This document shows positions 8,063 through 18,188 of a DNA stretch of 64,000 nt, piece after piece. A model generated the notes under the pieces. The model had not been told where the DNA came from, ran no database searches, and worked only from the letters and a program-made list of their open reading frames with translations. The stretch spans positions 1 through 64,000 of the forward strand of contig JAGQQG010000005.1 of NCBI GenBank assembly GCA_020426325.1, written 5' to 3'. This DNA comes from Planctomycetaceae bacterium (lineage in GTDB: Bacteria; Planctomycetota; Planctomycetia; Planctomycetales; Planctomycetaceae). The stretch's first letter is position 1; each line of letters starts with the position of its first letter. Made by a program: the position numbers and the translations under genes.

Positions 8063-10238
8063 CGAGCGCTCCCGTCCGTTCGACATGTTCGCGCCAACGA
8101 CGGACGTTCGGCTCACGGTCCTTGGGGTTCAATCCGGCACGATAGCCAAAAGATCGATTCGTCAGCTTGTGGATGTAATACGCGGCCAGTTCCCGTACAG
8201 CGATCTGATCGTGCTCCAACCAGTTCACCAGTTCAGTTGCGGTGAATTCGTTTTTCGCATCGTCGGATGAATACCCCCATAAGAGTCGGTTGATCGTCGC
8301 CGCATCGTCTTCACGGAATCGATCCTGCAACTCGATGTTGAGTCGAGGGCCGTTTTCTTCGTCGAGTAGCAGCCAGTTGCGGATTCCCTCGATCGCAGCG
8401 ATGCGGGTCTCTTCGTGAGAGACACTCAACGCATCGACCAGGCCTTCCAGACGTCCGGTGAGTGCCAGTGTCTTGGCTGCCAACTCGGAATTCTGCGGAC
8501 GGCGATCCTTCACAACAGGCCGGATGCACTCCGAGATGGGTTGGTCGATTATGAATTCATTCTCATACCGTACAGCGAGTCGCTGCTCGACCGGCGACAA
8601 CGCACCTCCCGAAACAAGCCAATCCGGAACATCGGAGGCAGCTTCCGGCTCCGGGAGCGAGTCTCCAGGTTCACTGCTGAATGTCAAAAGCCCCTGCTCG
8701 GGACGAAGTTCCACGGTCTGCTCATCGGGGAAGGAGGTCAGTCGCACGCTGCCGGACTGAAGCTGGATGCCGCCGCCGTATTCCGTCGCACCGGCCATAT
8801 CACCAACGCCCGTCGGGGTAACGGGAATCACCTCGATCCCGACGACGGTGTCAGGGGTCAGCAGGTCCAGTTTCCATTCATCGTCACGAATCCTGAGTCT
8901 CAGCGAGACTGGTCCTGACTCTGCATCCTCACTGCGGCTGGACAAAACCAGCCGGCCCTGAGTAATAGCAAAACCAAAGCGGCTGAATTCCGAGGCTCCG
9001 AGTGACGTAACTCGAGTCCCCCCGAGCAGCACGACTTCTGCAACCTGCTGTTTGTCTCCGACCGTCAATCGCGCATCAAAGGGTTCCGGACAGGCAAACT
9101 CTTCCCCAGGAAACAACAGCGACCGTCTTGGCAGAACATCCCAATCATCCACTGCAACCAGGTGCCTTACCAGAATCCCGGAATTGCTGACGTACTGCAG
9201 GTTGAAGGGATCAGGCAGGACCGGCACCGGAGGTTCGGGCTTCTCCGGCGGCGTGAAGGCATCCGGATCAGGCACGACCTCTGGGACGGCTGCAATCTCA
9301 ATACTCTCTTCCGGTGGAGCCTGCTCCGTATCGATTTCAGCTGTTTCTGTATCGCCGGGTTCCGGTTTTTCCATGAGCGGCTCGGAATCCTGATTCGGCA
9401 ACGGTTCAGGCTCCGCCGGCATCGGTGGCAGCGCTTCAGCAGACTCCTGACTCAGATCCGGCGGTTCGATTGCAGCCAGAGTGGTCTCCAATTCGGGTTC
9501 GACCTCTGTTCCCTCGATCTCTTCTGAAGTTGCTTCCTCTTCAGGAGAATTGTCCTCCACGGCTCCAGCCGGAAGTTGCTGTTCTGGTTGCTGCGTTGAG
9601 ACGACCCTCTGCTCCGGTTGGAAATACTCGGAGAGTGAGAACATCCATACGCCGAGTACGATCGCACCGATCAAAGCGAGGACCGTATTTCGCCACTTCG
9701 ACTGATGCGCCGACCTCGGAGGCAGGCGATCTTCGAGAGACGCTCCGGCTGGCTCAGGGCTCGTCCGTCGCACGGCTGCTTCCACTCCGACTGCAGCCAC
9801 CTTCGGAGTACGCGATGGCTGCCCCTCACCGGCCTCCGGTTCCTCAGGTGATGCAATGGCTCCCTGTGAGTACATGTGCTCGCGCAGTTCACTGGAAATG
9901 TGGACCGGTTCGCCAAGCACGAGCGTGAGGATCTGATGGCACGCAGCCACCTCCGCCAGATGCGGGTCCGACTCCAGGCAGATCCGTTCGAGTTCCGCAA
10001 CAGCATCCGCCGGCAGTGTGTTATCGAGATACTCAGCGACCATGTTTGGATCAGGAGATGAATCCGGGCCGCTCAACTCGGGTGCCGCGATTCTCCGCCT
10101 GCGGACGACGTCCTGAATCTTGTTGACCAGCGACGTGGCAAACGGACTCTCATGGATTTTCTCGCCAATCTCCTTCGCCTGAGCTGGCTCCAGAATGTCA
10201 TCCAAATAGGCCAGCAATGTTCGCAAAGTCAGTCGCAT
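8052..10238 (-). CDS. Membrane-anchored protein with FecR-like and HEAT-like parts, unknown function
   Basis: A 728-residue protein; ATG 10238 is preferred to an upstream alternative start. The cytoplasmic N-terminus (1-120) has two short helical repeats (AYLDDILEP..., EYLDNTLPA...) like the N-termini of planctomycete anti-sigma/regulatory proteins. One membrane helix lies at about 183-204. A long Glu/Pro-rich spacer (about 210-340) follows, then a beta-rich region around LLGGTRVTSLG and QLQSGSVRLTS that resembles FecR-type sensor domains, then a helical end with HEAT-like repeats. The topology fits a signal-receiving membrane protein. It is convergent with, and overlaps by 11 bases, the ABC ATPase gene. 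Function unknown. Confidence 0.75.
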   Translation of the reverse strand: MRLTLRTLLAYLDDILEPAQAKEIGEKIHESPFATSLVNKIQDVVRRRRIAAPELSGPDSSPDPNMVAEYLDNTLPADAVAELERICLESDPHLAEVAACHQILTLVLGEPVHISSELREHMYSQGAIASPEEPEAGEGQPSRTPKVAAVGVEAAVRRTSPEPAGASLEDRLPPRSAHQSKWRNTVLALIGAIVLGVWMFSLSEYFQPEQRVVSTQQPEQQLPAGAVEDNSPEEEATSEEIEGTEVEPELETTLAAIEPPDLSQESAEALPPMPAEPEPLPNQDSEPLMEKPEPGDTETAEIDTEQAPPEESIEIAAVPEVVPDPDAFTPPEKPEPPVPVLPDPFNLQYVSNSGILVRHLVAVDDWDVLPRRSLLFPGEEFACPEPFDARLTVGDKQQVAEVVLLGGTRVTSLGASEFSRFGFAITQGRLVLSSRSEDAESGPVSLRLRIRDDEWKLDLLTPDTVVGIEVIPVTPTGVGDMAGATEYGGGIQLQSGSVRLTSFPDEQTVELRPEQGLLTFSSEPGDSLPEPEAASDVPDWLVSGGALSPVEQRLAVRYENEFIIDQPISECIRPVVKDRRPQNSELAAKTLALTGRLEGLVDALSVSHEETRIAAIEGIRNWLLLDEENGPRLNIELQDRFREDDAATINRLLWGYSSDDAKNEFTATELVNWLEHDQIAVRELAAYYIHKLTNRSFGYRAGLNPKDREPNVRRWREHVERTGALVSE

Positions 10239-10470
10239 TGGTCGCCTCAAGACAACAGTAACCACAAACCGTCCGGTGACAACACGTTGTCCCCGTTAGG
10301 AAATGAGTGGCACGACGGGGCAGCTTTCGTGCAAGAATTCCAGAAATCTGCACCTGGAAGACAAAAAATCCCACAGAGCATGACTGAGGTTGGTTGCTCC
10401 CTTCCCCGTGGACCAGACAGAAATGTCTATGCCACCGCAACAGGCCCCCTGTCAGATACAAGCACCCAGT

Positions 10471-10571
10471 CAGAGCCGCGCCCGTCAGGAAGCGGCCGTT
10501 CACATGGGCGGAACGGTTCGAGAACCATCCAGCGCGAAACAACAGCCGACTCCCTGACGGTCGCGGCTCTG
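10471..10571. repeat. Planctomycete 'DGRGSV' inverted-repeat element
   Basis: Left arm 10471-10495 (starting CAGAGCCGCGCCCGTCAGGA) and right arm 10548-10571 are reverse complements with about two mismatches over 22 bases, with about 50 bases between. Read through, the right arm encodes Asp-Gly-Arg-Gly-Ser-Val, the signature of many falsely predicted small proteins in planctomycete genomes. It lies in the intergenic stretch between two minus-strand genes. Only one copy is seen in this window. Whether it is mobile or regulatory is unknown. Confidence 0.6.
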
Positions 10572-10595
10572 TTGTCTCAACCGTCTTCTCCCACG

Positions 10596-10629
10596 TAAAA
10601 AGCGTCGGACGCTCGTGTCGTCCGACGCT
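10596..10629 (-). terminator. Intrinsic terminator of the giant beta-helix gene
   Basis: On the minus strand an 11-bp perfect stem AGCGTCGGACG / CGTCCGACGCT (10619-10629 and 10601-10611) with a 7-base loop is followed directly by a run of T. It begins 30 bases after the stop codon of the minus-strand gene ending at 10659. Stem strength and T-run make this the clearest intrinsic terminator in the window. Confidence 0.85.
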
Positions 10630-10658
10630 CATGAGATCATGCGATCAGCAGCCGAGGT

Positions 10659-13600
10659 TCAGTAAGTACCCCATGCGAAGGGGAGGCCACCTGGATTCGC
10701 CGCACTAAAGAATGTGCCCGCAAAATTGACGTCATTCAAGTTCTCAATTGGTGAAAAATCTCCACCAGCGGGATCATCGTCGAAGATGAAACCATCGGAG
10801 ATCGCCTCAGCGGCCACGGCTGAGTCCCCTCCAGCGTAGACGCGGAATGTGCTGTCGCCCATTCCTGGGAAAAGGAAACTGCCACCATCAGGTGAAGTCA
10901 TTGGATTCGGTGACAAGAAGGAACCGTCTGGGTAGACTCGCTCAGCGACACGTTGTGCATTCCGCGAGCGACCTGCGTTGGTTCCGAATGGTCCCGGAGG
11001 CATTGCGGTGCCAAGACGAGATTTGAACGTGCCATCGGCATTGTTATAGAAGGCCCCAGCTTCTCCCTTAGGTGTACTGGGGATGCCAAGGTAGAACTGG
11101 TTGTTCACTTCGATCGAATCGAATGTGTTATCGTTGCCAGCTGCGGCTGTTCCCCAAACAACGTCCAAGCGAGCCAAGGGATCACGTGAACCCGCGGGAA
11201 ACATTGGGTTGAACATCATGTCAGACCAAGTGCCACCGATGTTTGCTGGATCAGGGGTTGATGTAAATCCATGGAAGAACACATCGTCACCGAAATTGCC
11301 CTGCATGGTATCGTTGGTGACCTGAAGGTATGCACCCGCGTTGACGAAAGTCGGAATCACTGGTCCATTGACCACAGCAGGTGGAATAAAACCTCCATTC
11401 GGGCCCAATGAGGTCGCGAAATCTGTGGAAGAGTCGCTGAATATATCTTGTTGTCCAGCAGATCCCACTCGGACGACAATACCAGCGGACTGGACCATCC
11501 CAGCGACGTTTGCAGCTGAACCATTATTGGAGACAGTCGAGCTATCGATAACCAGAGACAGTGTTGGGAAGGATTGGATAATAACGCCATCCATCATCAA
11601 CGGATCAGAGGCAAAAACATCTTGAGTCTGAGTTGCAGACGCCGTGTTGACCGCGTATACCCCCTCTTCGCCATTTGAGTTGATGAAGTTCCCCTTCGTC
11701 GGATCAGCCGGATTACTGCTTCGCATCGTGAAGAAAGTACCAGCCAAGCGTTGATTTAGAATGTCGACACCGCGACCAAGGTTGTCTTGGACTCGATTAT
11801 CGATCATTTCGACAAATTGTTCAGTGCCGAAGAAGAATGCAAAGTTCGGATTAGATGACGTGCCATCGTTACTGTATTCGATGCCGTCTTGGAAATTCTC
11901 GCGAATCCGGTTGTTGTCCAGTGTGACATGCTTTTCATAGAAGCCGAAGAAATCATTCTCGATATCGATACCATGCCCAACAGTCCGGTCTGCAGTGACG
12001 AGCCGTCCATTACGGATAATGTCGTTGTTAGTCCAGACGGAATCGCCTCCACCGGTAATGAAGATTCCCGTGCTGCCATTGCCATCAATGACCACTTGGC
12101 CAAACTGATCCAACTCGGCACCGACGGTATTATCGAAAATGGACAGGGGTACGATTGCTGACAATCCCATGAAGGCTCCAGCATTGATGCCAAGATCCGT
12201 GTTGTTCGAGATGTTATTATTAGAAATCTCGCCGAAGATGGCACGCTCGTCGTCGACGTCGAGGGCGACCTCAACCATATCGAGGCCGTCATCCAAGTTG
12301 TTGCTCATCGTGTTCGAGTTGACGTTGACATTCAGCTTGGCGTCAGCGTTGACTCCCAACACCGTGCCGTCGTTCGCGTTGGCGTTCATCGTGTTCCCGG
12401 TCAACGTCAAATCCATGGCACCGATGGCTGGAGTCCCGTCATTCTGGGCGATGATTTCCACACCGTCGTCCCCGTTGCTGTTGAACGAGTTACCGGATGC
12501 GACGAAGCGGTTTACCGTCACCTGATCGAATCGCTTGTAGTTCAGGCCGTCGATGCCGTTGTTATTGGACGAGTTGTTGAGAATGTCGACGCCGTCCAGT
12601 GTGGACTTCTCTTTCACTTCGAAATTGATGCCGGTTCCGGCGTTGCCCGCATCGGTCCCGCCGATCGTGTTGTCGCGGATGAGCAGACCCGGGGTGACTC
12701 CGGGAACGGTTGTGTCGATGAGGGTATTCGTCGCCTGCGCGGGATTCGCGGTCCCCAGCATGCGGACGAAGATGCCGTCTCCGAGAAACGCTCCGGCTCC
12801 CGCATTCGTGTTGGTGATCGTGTTGTCGACGATTGCCATGCGACCAGTCGAATTCTGCAACATTTCGAGCAAGACGCCGGCACCCGTATTGTTGTCAAAC
12901 AGGTTACCCTCACCGGAAGTGGTGCGGCTGCCGAGGCTGATGTCAAAGTCGCCACCATTGAAGATCGCCCGGAAGCCGAAGCTGCCGTTGTTGGTGATCG
13001 TGTTGTTCGTGAAGCTGCTGCCGCTGGTGAACGTCGAGGGCGTGGCTCCCTGGATCGTGATGCCGGTCCCGCCGTTGTTGTCGAAGATAATCTGATCGAC
13101 GGTGTCCATCGTCAGGTCGGCGTTGTCCAGCAGGACCAGCAGGCCGCTCGCACCGTTATTCGAAGCGGAGGCGATCGTGCCCAGCAGGTCGAAGGTGGAG
13201 TTGGTGATATCGATCGAGGCCGTCGAGTCGGTCATGATCAGGCCAATTCCATTCGCCCCGTTATTGTCGAACGTTCCGACATCGATACTGGTTGCCGGGA
13301 TGACGGCTCCGCCCAGCAGGCTGAGCTTGAGTCCATCGCCATTGTTGTTCGATGCATCGATGCGGTCGAGCTGCAATGTGGTAGCCGTTGTGTTATCGAG
13401 GGTGAGGTCGATGCCGTCACCCGTTCCACCACCGCCGCCGGGGCCGGTTGCGGTCGCGTCGTTGAAGTTGATGGCAATCGGGTCGACCATATTGGCGAAC
13501 GTGGCCTTCACTTGATCACCCGCGTTGCCGCTGATGAACATATTGCTCAAGTCGAACGACGTGATGCCGGCGACCGTGTCGAAGTCGACCACGAGACCAT

Positions 13601-16600
13601 TACCGTTGTTGTTGTTGACGTTCACCGAAGAGCCGGTGACGTTGAAGGTGCCGATAGACACTCCGCTGGCGTCGTTCGCGGTCACTTTGAGACCAGTCCC
13701 ATTATTGCCGGTGGACGTGCCGTTCAGGCTCAGTGTGTCGGTGACTGTCGTGCCGTTCAACAGCACGAGTTCTGCTCCGTCACCGGTGTTCGTCGTCGTG
13801 TTGAAACCGGTGAAGTTCAAATCCTCGTTAATGATCACACCGTCGAGTGTGACCCGCAGACCGTCCGAGTTGTTGCCGCTTGCAGCGATGTTCGTCGTCG
13901 AGACGTTGTCGAGCGTCATGTTGGCGAGCATGATATTCGCACCGACACCCGTCGTGAGTCCCATGTTGCTGCTGGCGGTGATGCCGTTGACGACGAAGTC
14001 ACCCATGCCGAGCACACTGTCCAGGTCGACGAGCAGGCCTGTCTCATCGTTGCCCGTAAATGATGACCCTGCTCCGCCGATCCGGAAGTTGTTGATCGTC
14101 ACGCCGGTCAGATCGTCTGCATCAATGTGAATGCCGTTCTCGTTGTTGTTGGATGCACCGCCGAGAATCGTAAGGTCAGAGACGGTCACGCCATTGGTCA
14201 ATTGTACGAACGCACCGTTGTCGTTGTTGCCGTTGAAGGTGTTGCCTGCGGTTGTCGCGGTGAGTGCAGCTGTGGTCATCGGACCATCTGCGATGAATCG
14301 CAGTCCGCCGATGAAGTTGTTGTTCGCACTCGATCCGCCTTCCACGCCGAGCGTGAGATCGCCACCAGCGGTGACGAGGGAGTCAATCCCGTTGATCGAG
14401 TTGCTGTTTGCGTCGACGTTGTTGAGATTGACGTCAGCTGTGGTTCCGCCACCCGTGACACGCGTCCGGAAGCCGCTTGCCGCGACCGATGTGCCATTGT
14501 TGCTGGCGGTCCCGTTGGAGAATCCGGAGTTCTGCAGGACGGCTCCAGTTGTGATTGTGCCGACGACCAGATTGACTCCTTCGAGTCCGTTGCTGTTGGC
14601 CGTGAATCCGTCGATGTTCAGACCAGCGACGATCTTATTCTGGACGGAAACGTTAATGCCGCGCCCGGCTGCACCGCTCGCGGTGACATTGTCGAGGTTG
14701 ACGGAGGCAGTCGTACCTGCGACGTTCGAGCCGAGCAGACTGATTTCGAGTCCGTCGTGAGCAATGTTGCCGCTCTTACCTGCACCTGTAACATTGATGC
14801 CATTGCCATTGAAGGCATTCAGGTGTGCGAGGCCGCGTGCCTCGATAACTACCCCGTCCTGAGTAGCATTCTGAGCTGAAATGCCGTCAAACTGAGAGAC
14901 CGAACCCGTAGCCTTGTTGGCATACTGGATGCCAATGCCCCGTTTGCTGGCCCCATCCGCTGTGACATTGTTGAATGACAGGTTCGCAGTCGTGCCGAGG
15001 CCGTTGACGTCGACTCGCACCCCGTCTGCAGTGAGGCCTTGACCGGCGTTGGACACATTGAGTCCATCAAAGTTGCCCGTTACATCCGCATCGTTCTTGA
15101 CGAACAAGGCAACCCCAACTGCCTGGCTGCCGGTTGCCACGGTATTGGTGATCTCATAGTTGCCGTCGGACCCTGAGTCGTACCGGGTGACGAAGGCACT
15201 GGAGGTGCTGTTGTTGACCGTCAGGCCATCGAAGGACAGATTGCCGGTTGAGTTTTGAGCAACGACACCGTAGATGCTGTTGTTGGGATCGGTCCCGAAA
15301 CTGCTGATCGTGCCGCCGTTGACGTCAAGGTTCAGCGTGGCGTTGTTGTTCACCACGAAGTTGAGCGGCTGTTTTGTCTGATTGCCCTGAGCTGAAACGT
15401 TGTTCATCGTGACGCTGGTATTCGCGTTCACGATGGAGGTGATCTGAATTCCGCGCTCGACGTTGTTGTCAGCGGTTAAGCCGTTAAACGTGAAGACCGA
15501 AGAGCCGTTTCGGAGGAACAGGTTGATACCGTTCTGTGTGTTGCCGGAAGCATTGACCATCGCAGCATTGAAGGCTGAGATGGTGCCATTGAGCAGATAA
15601 ACGTCCAGTCCCGATCGACCTGCGTTCTGGAGTGAGACGTTATTGAAGTTGTTGACTCGGAGTTCTGCACCTGCGGTCGAGTCGAAGTCGGCTCCGAAGA
15701 CGCCTGCGTTATCGCCGTTGAAGTTGGTGACAGACACGGCAGCGGACGAGTTGACACCTGTGGCAAGGACGTTGAGGGCATCTGAGGCTGCATTGGTTGC
15801 GGAAGAGTTGTTGATAACAAGTGCGATGTTCGCCCCTGCAGTCGCTACCGCGTTGAAGCCGTTGGCCTGAGAGTTGTCGGCTGTCACGTTCTCAAAACGG
15901 GCTTCGATCGATGAGTCCAGACCGCTGGCGGTCAGGTCCACTTCGTTTCGGGCGCTGGCAACACCATTTCCGGCAAAGACGGTATTAGTGATGGGGTTGG
16001 TCGTCTCGAAGTGACCACCGGTCTTCACATTGACATCCAGACCTTCGAGCTTGTTGTTGCGGACCTCAACATCCGTCATGTTCAAACGAACGGTGGCAAA
16101 CTGACCGGGGAACGTCTGCGACTGGGCCTGTGCCGTCACACCCACTTCGACGGAGATGCCCGCACTGGCGATCGTGTCGCCGTTGGAGTTGACATCGACC
16201 CCATTCAGGGTGAGATTCGCATCGCCTCCGGTATGAGTGCGAATCTTGATCCCCTCTCGGGCATTGTTGTTGAAGAACGAGTTGGAAATGTTCGCAGTCA
16301 CGAACCCGTCATTGGTCGACTCGATCAGGAGACCGGGACCGAGCACGTTGTTGTTGACTGCGAGTCCCGACATCGAGAAGACGAGCGTATCAGCCGGACC
16401 GCTCGACTGAAGCACGAGCCCGCCGTTGTTGATGATCACGGGATTATTAAAGCCGGTGATCGTCAGGTCGTCGTTGACCGTGAGGTTACCCAAGGTGAGA
16501 TTGATCACCGAGCCACCCAGCCCGGGTGCAAACTGCACGATGTCAGCACCGGGATTCGCGTTGGCCCGCTGAATGGCTTCCCGGAGAGACTGATCACCGG

Positions 16601-16793
16601 GACCGAAGTTGCCATCGCTCTCATCGGTGAGGTTGTCGACGGTGTACGTCGTCAACAAAGTTCTGGCTTCGAGCGCCTCCGCGATGCAAGCGGCTCGTGC
16701 TTCGATCCGCTTACCGGATCGCCGGCGTCGGGAACTCATACGGCCCAGTTGAATCCGACGTTCAAACCACTTCAGCCAATTGTCGCGTAACAT
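10659..16793 (-). CDS. Giant exported right-handed beta-helix repeat protein with LEPR-xLL-type N-terminus
   Basis: A 2044-residue surface or secreted protein. The N-terminus (1-47) is strongly basic (SSRRRRSGKRIEARA) and carries ALEARTLLT, a variant of the planctomycete LEPR-xLL sorting motif. Next is a CSLREA-type motif (GDQSLREAIQRANANPGADI). The rest is about 40-60 degenerate repeats rich in Asn, Gly, Thr and Asp (forms such as NNGDGLKLSLLGGA and GDGVEIIAQNDG), the hallmark of right-handed parallel beta-helices. No C-terminal membrane anchor, autotransporter barrel or PEP-CTERM is seen. ATG 16793. It is preceded by a 783-bp gene-free stretch and ends at an intrinsic terminator, so it is monocistronic. 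The role is inferred: adhesion or cell-surface structure. Confidence 0.85.
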   Translation of the reverse strand: MLRDNWLKWFERRIQLGRMSSRRRRSGKRIEARAACIAEALEARTLLTTYTVDNLTDESDGNFGPGDQSLREAIQRANANPGADIVQFAPGLGGSVINLTLGNLTVNDDLTITGFNNPVIINNGGLVLQSSGPADTLVFSMSGLAVNNNVLGPGLLIESTNDGFVTANISNSFFNNNAREGIKIRTHTGGDANLTLNGVDVNSNGDTIASAGISVEVGVTAQAQSQTFPGQFATVRLNMTDVEVRNNKLEGLDVNVKTGGHFETTNPITNTVFAGNGVASARNEVDLTASGLDSSIEARFENVTADNSQANGFNAVATAGANIALVINNSSATNAASDALNVLATGVNSSAAVSVTNFNGDNAGVFGADFDSTAGAELRVNNFNNVSLQNAGRSGLDVYLLNGTISAFNAAMVNASGNTQNGINLFLRNGSSVFTFNGLTADNNVERGIQITSIVNANTSVTMNNVSAQGNQTKQPLNFVVNNNATLNLDVNGGTISSFGTDPNNSIYGVVAQNSTGNLSFDGLTVNNSTSSAFVTRYDSGSDGNYEITNTVATGSQAVGVALFVKNDADVTGNFDGLNVSNAGQGLTADGVRVDVNGLGTTANLSFNNVTADGASKRGIGIQYANKATGSVSQFDGISAQNATQDGVVIEARGLAHLNAFNGNGINVTGAGKSGNIAHDGLEISLLGSNVAGTTASVNLDNVTASGAAGRGINVSVQNKIVAGLNIDGFTANSNGLEGVNLVVGTITTGAVLQNSGFSNGTASNNGTSVAASGFRTRVTGGGTTADVNLNNVDANSNSINGIDSLVTAGGDLTLGVEGGSSANNNFIGGLRFIADGPMTTAALTATTAGNTFNGNNDNGAFVQLTNGVTVSDLTILGGASNNNENGIHIDADDLTGVTINNFRIGGAGSSFTGNDETGLLVDLDSVLGMGDFVVNGITASSNMGLTTGVGANIMLANMTLDNVSTTNIAASGNNSDGLRVTLDGVIINEDLNFTGFNTTTNTGDGAELVLLNGTTVTDTLSLNGTSTGNNGTGLKVTANDASGVSIGTFNVTGSSVNVNNNNGNGLVVDFDTVAGITSFDLSNMFISGNAGDQVKATFANMVDPIAINFNDATATGPGGGGGTGDGIDLTLDNTTATTLQLDRIDASNNNGDGLKLSLLGGAVIPATSIDVGTFDNNGANGIGLIMTDSTASIDITNSTFDLLGTIASASNNGASGLLVLLDNADLTMDTVDQIIFDNNGGTGITIQGATPSTFTSGSSFTNNTITNNGSFGFRAIFNGGDFDISLGSRTTSGEGNLFDNNTGAGVLLEMLQNSTGRMAIVDNTITNTNAGAGAFLGDGIFVRMLGTANPAQATNTLIDTTVPGVTPGLLIRDNTIGGTDAGNAGTGINFEVKEKSTLDGVDILNNSSNNNGIDGLNYKRFDQVTVNRFVASGNSFNSNGDDGVEIIAQNDGTPAIGAMDLTLTGNTMNANANDGTVLGVNADAKLNVNVNSNTMSNNLDDGLDMVEVALDVDDERAIFGEISNNNISNNTDLGINAGAFMGLSAIVPLSIFDNTVGAELDQFGQVVIDGNGSTGIFITGGGDSVWTNNDIIRNGRLVTADRTVGHGIDIENDFFGFYEKHVTLDNNRIRENFQDGIEYSNDGTSSNPNFAFFFGTEQFVEMIDNRVQDNLGRGVDILNQRLAGTFFTMRSSNPADPTKGNFINSNGEEGVYAVNTASATQTQDVFASDPLMMDGVIIQSFPTLSLVIDSSTVSNNGSAANVAGMVQSAGIVVRVGSAGQQDIFSDSSTDFATSLGPNGGFIPPAVVNGPVIPTFVNAGAYLQVTNDTMQGNFGDDVFFHGFTSTPDPANIGGTWSDMMFNPMFPAGSRDPLARLDVVWGTAAAGNDNTFDSIEVNNQFYLGIPSTPKGEAGAFYNNADGTFKSRLGTAMPPGPFGTNAGRSRNAQRVAERVYPDGSFLSPNPMTSPDGGSFLFPGMGDSTFRVYAGGDSAVAAEAISDGFIFDDDPAGGDFSPIENLNDVNFAGTFFSAANPGGLPFAWGTY

Positions 16794-17576
16794 CGCTTTT
16801 CTCCCAATCGCGCGGGGATCATCCGCAGCATGATCCGCTGACCCGCCTCACAGAGAGGGGCATCAAATCGGATCCGCCCGAAACGATCACCAGATCGCAG
16901 TGAACATCTCGATGAAAATCGAAGTCGAAAAGGTGGGGATACTCCAAAACGTTTCCGCTCGGCCCTTGTGGAGCTCCGCAAACGCCTGATTGAAGGAGGG
17001 GCAGGCAACTTGCGGAAAACGCCGAGTTCAGTAGTCATTGCCGAGTCATGTCATCGCGCAAACAACTTGCCTCCGCGATTTCGTGACTTCAGTGTTTCAT
17101 CCTCCCGGTAGTAACGTCATCCAAAATCTTTCCTCAACCGGAAGATTTTGACGAACTCAAAGAGCAAATGCTCCTGGAAGACACATCGCTCGGGGGGAGG
17201 CTTCATGCCCTGGCAGCTGACCCGCGCTGCTTCGACCTTGCAGCACCCCATCGATCGTATGGCTTCACTCAATTGTCGTCTAGTGTCTAGACAGACAGTC
17301 TCGGGAAGATTTTCGGTCTGCGTGAACAGTTCCATCAATTCCGACTTGGGAGTCTGTGGACATTGTTCACAATTCCATGGCAATTGAACGATTCTAATGG
17401 TTACTCAGGAGAGCAGTTCGGGTACACATTCTCTGTAATTCATTGGTCAGTTCTCAAGCTGAGGACGATTAGAGAGCCCCCGATGTTACCGAAGATGGCA
17501 ATTTGACCATTTTCTTCGATATGATGTGAGGGATTCTAAGATCATCTCCGACAACTCGTGCCGATCTGCTGTTTCC
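16794..17576. other. Gene-free 783-bp region between divergent genes
   Basis: No convincing gene. It must hold the promoters of the minus-strand giant protein and the plus-strand SRPBCC gene. One inverted repeat is visible: CAAAATCTT at 17122-17130 and AAGATTTTG at 17142-17150, an 11-base loop, plus a short GTCTAGAC palindrome near 17285. The small open frames here have no protein-like pattern. I could not identify a clear -35/-10 pair. Confidence 0.5.
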
Positions 17577-18188
17577 ATGAGCGATGAAAAAAACTCTTCT
17601 CATTCTGGTGATCCCACTCCCGCATCTGGTCGTCCCGTCTGGTTGCAGATCGTGTTGGGGTCGATCATGGCCGTCGTTGGTCTGATTGCAGTCGGACTCC
17701 TGATTGGTTTCCTGCTGCCCTCGAACTTCGTTGTGAGTCGAGCGATCGTGATCAACGCGCCGGCTGCTGAGATTCATCCCTATGTCGACACCCTCGGCCA
17801 ATGGCCGAGTTGGACTGCATGGAATAATGAGAGTTATCCCGAACTGAAGTATTCTTATGAGGGGCCCGAGTCGGGAGTCGGAGCAGTACAAACATGGACT
17901 GATCCGGGCATGGGTGGCGGACGGCTCGAGATCACAGACAGCAGTGAGGAGAAAGGGATTCAATTTGTCCTCCAGTTCGAACAATCGCCAGAACCGCTGA
18001 CCGGTTCGATTACTTATGCCCCCATCGACGGAGGAGGCACAAAAGTGACTTGGACGGGCCGGGGAGACGTTGGCTCAAACCCCATTGGGCGCTACTTTGG
18101 ATTGATGATGGATTCGATGATTGGTGCCGACTATGAGACCGGACTGAAGAAACTCAAGGTTCTTGTCGAAGCGCCACCAGCCGAGTGA
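17577..18188 (+). CDS. SRPBCC-family (polyketide cyclase-like) protein with N-terminal membrane helix
   Basis: A 203-residue protein starting at ATG 17577 (an upstream in-frame GTG at 17526 is less likely). A polar N-terminus is followed by one membrane helix (about 22-46, ending in LLPSNFVVSRAI). The following domain has the START/Bet-v1-like SRPBCC pattern: VVSRAIVINAPAAEIHPYV, QWPSWTAWN, TWTDPGMGGG, and a long C-terminal helix GADYETGLKKLKVLVE. This fold binds hydrophobic small ligands; ligand and role are unknown. It stands alone upstream of murC with 363 bp between. Confidence 0.85.
   Translation: MSDEKNSSHSGDPTPASGRPVWLQIVLGSIMAVVGLIAVGLLIGFLLPSNFVVSRAIVINAPAAEIHPYVDTLGQWPSWTAWNNESYPELKYSYEGPESGVGAVQTWTDPGMGGGRLEITDSSEEKGIQFVLQFEQSPEPLTGSITYAPIDGGGTKVTWTGRGDVGSNPIGRYFGLMMDSMIGADYETGLKKLKVLVEAPPAE

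Noticed and set aside
10512..10530. GGTTCGAGAACC, which looks like a tRNA T-loop
   Set aside because: No acceptor, D or anticodon arms around it; it belongs to the repeat element.
10198..10708. Small open frames across the intergenic inverted repeat
   Set aside because: They arise from the DGRGSV repeat and the terminator, a known source of false genes.
13512..14879. Long plus-strand open frames antisense to the giant beta-helix gene (also 16011-16790)
   Set aside because: They mirror the repeat codons of the minus-strand gene and have no domain-like sequence.
10659..16793. Regular repeats that might suggest a CRISPR-like or satellite array
   Set aside because: Repeats are degenerate, in frame and protein-coding.
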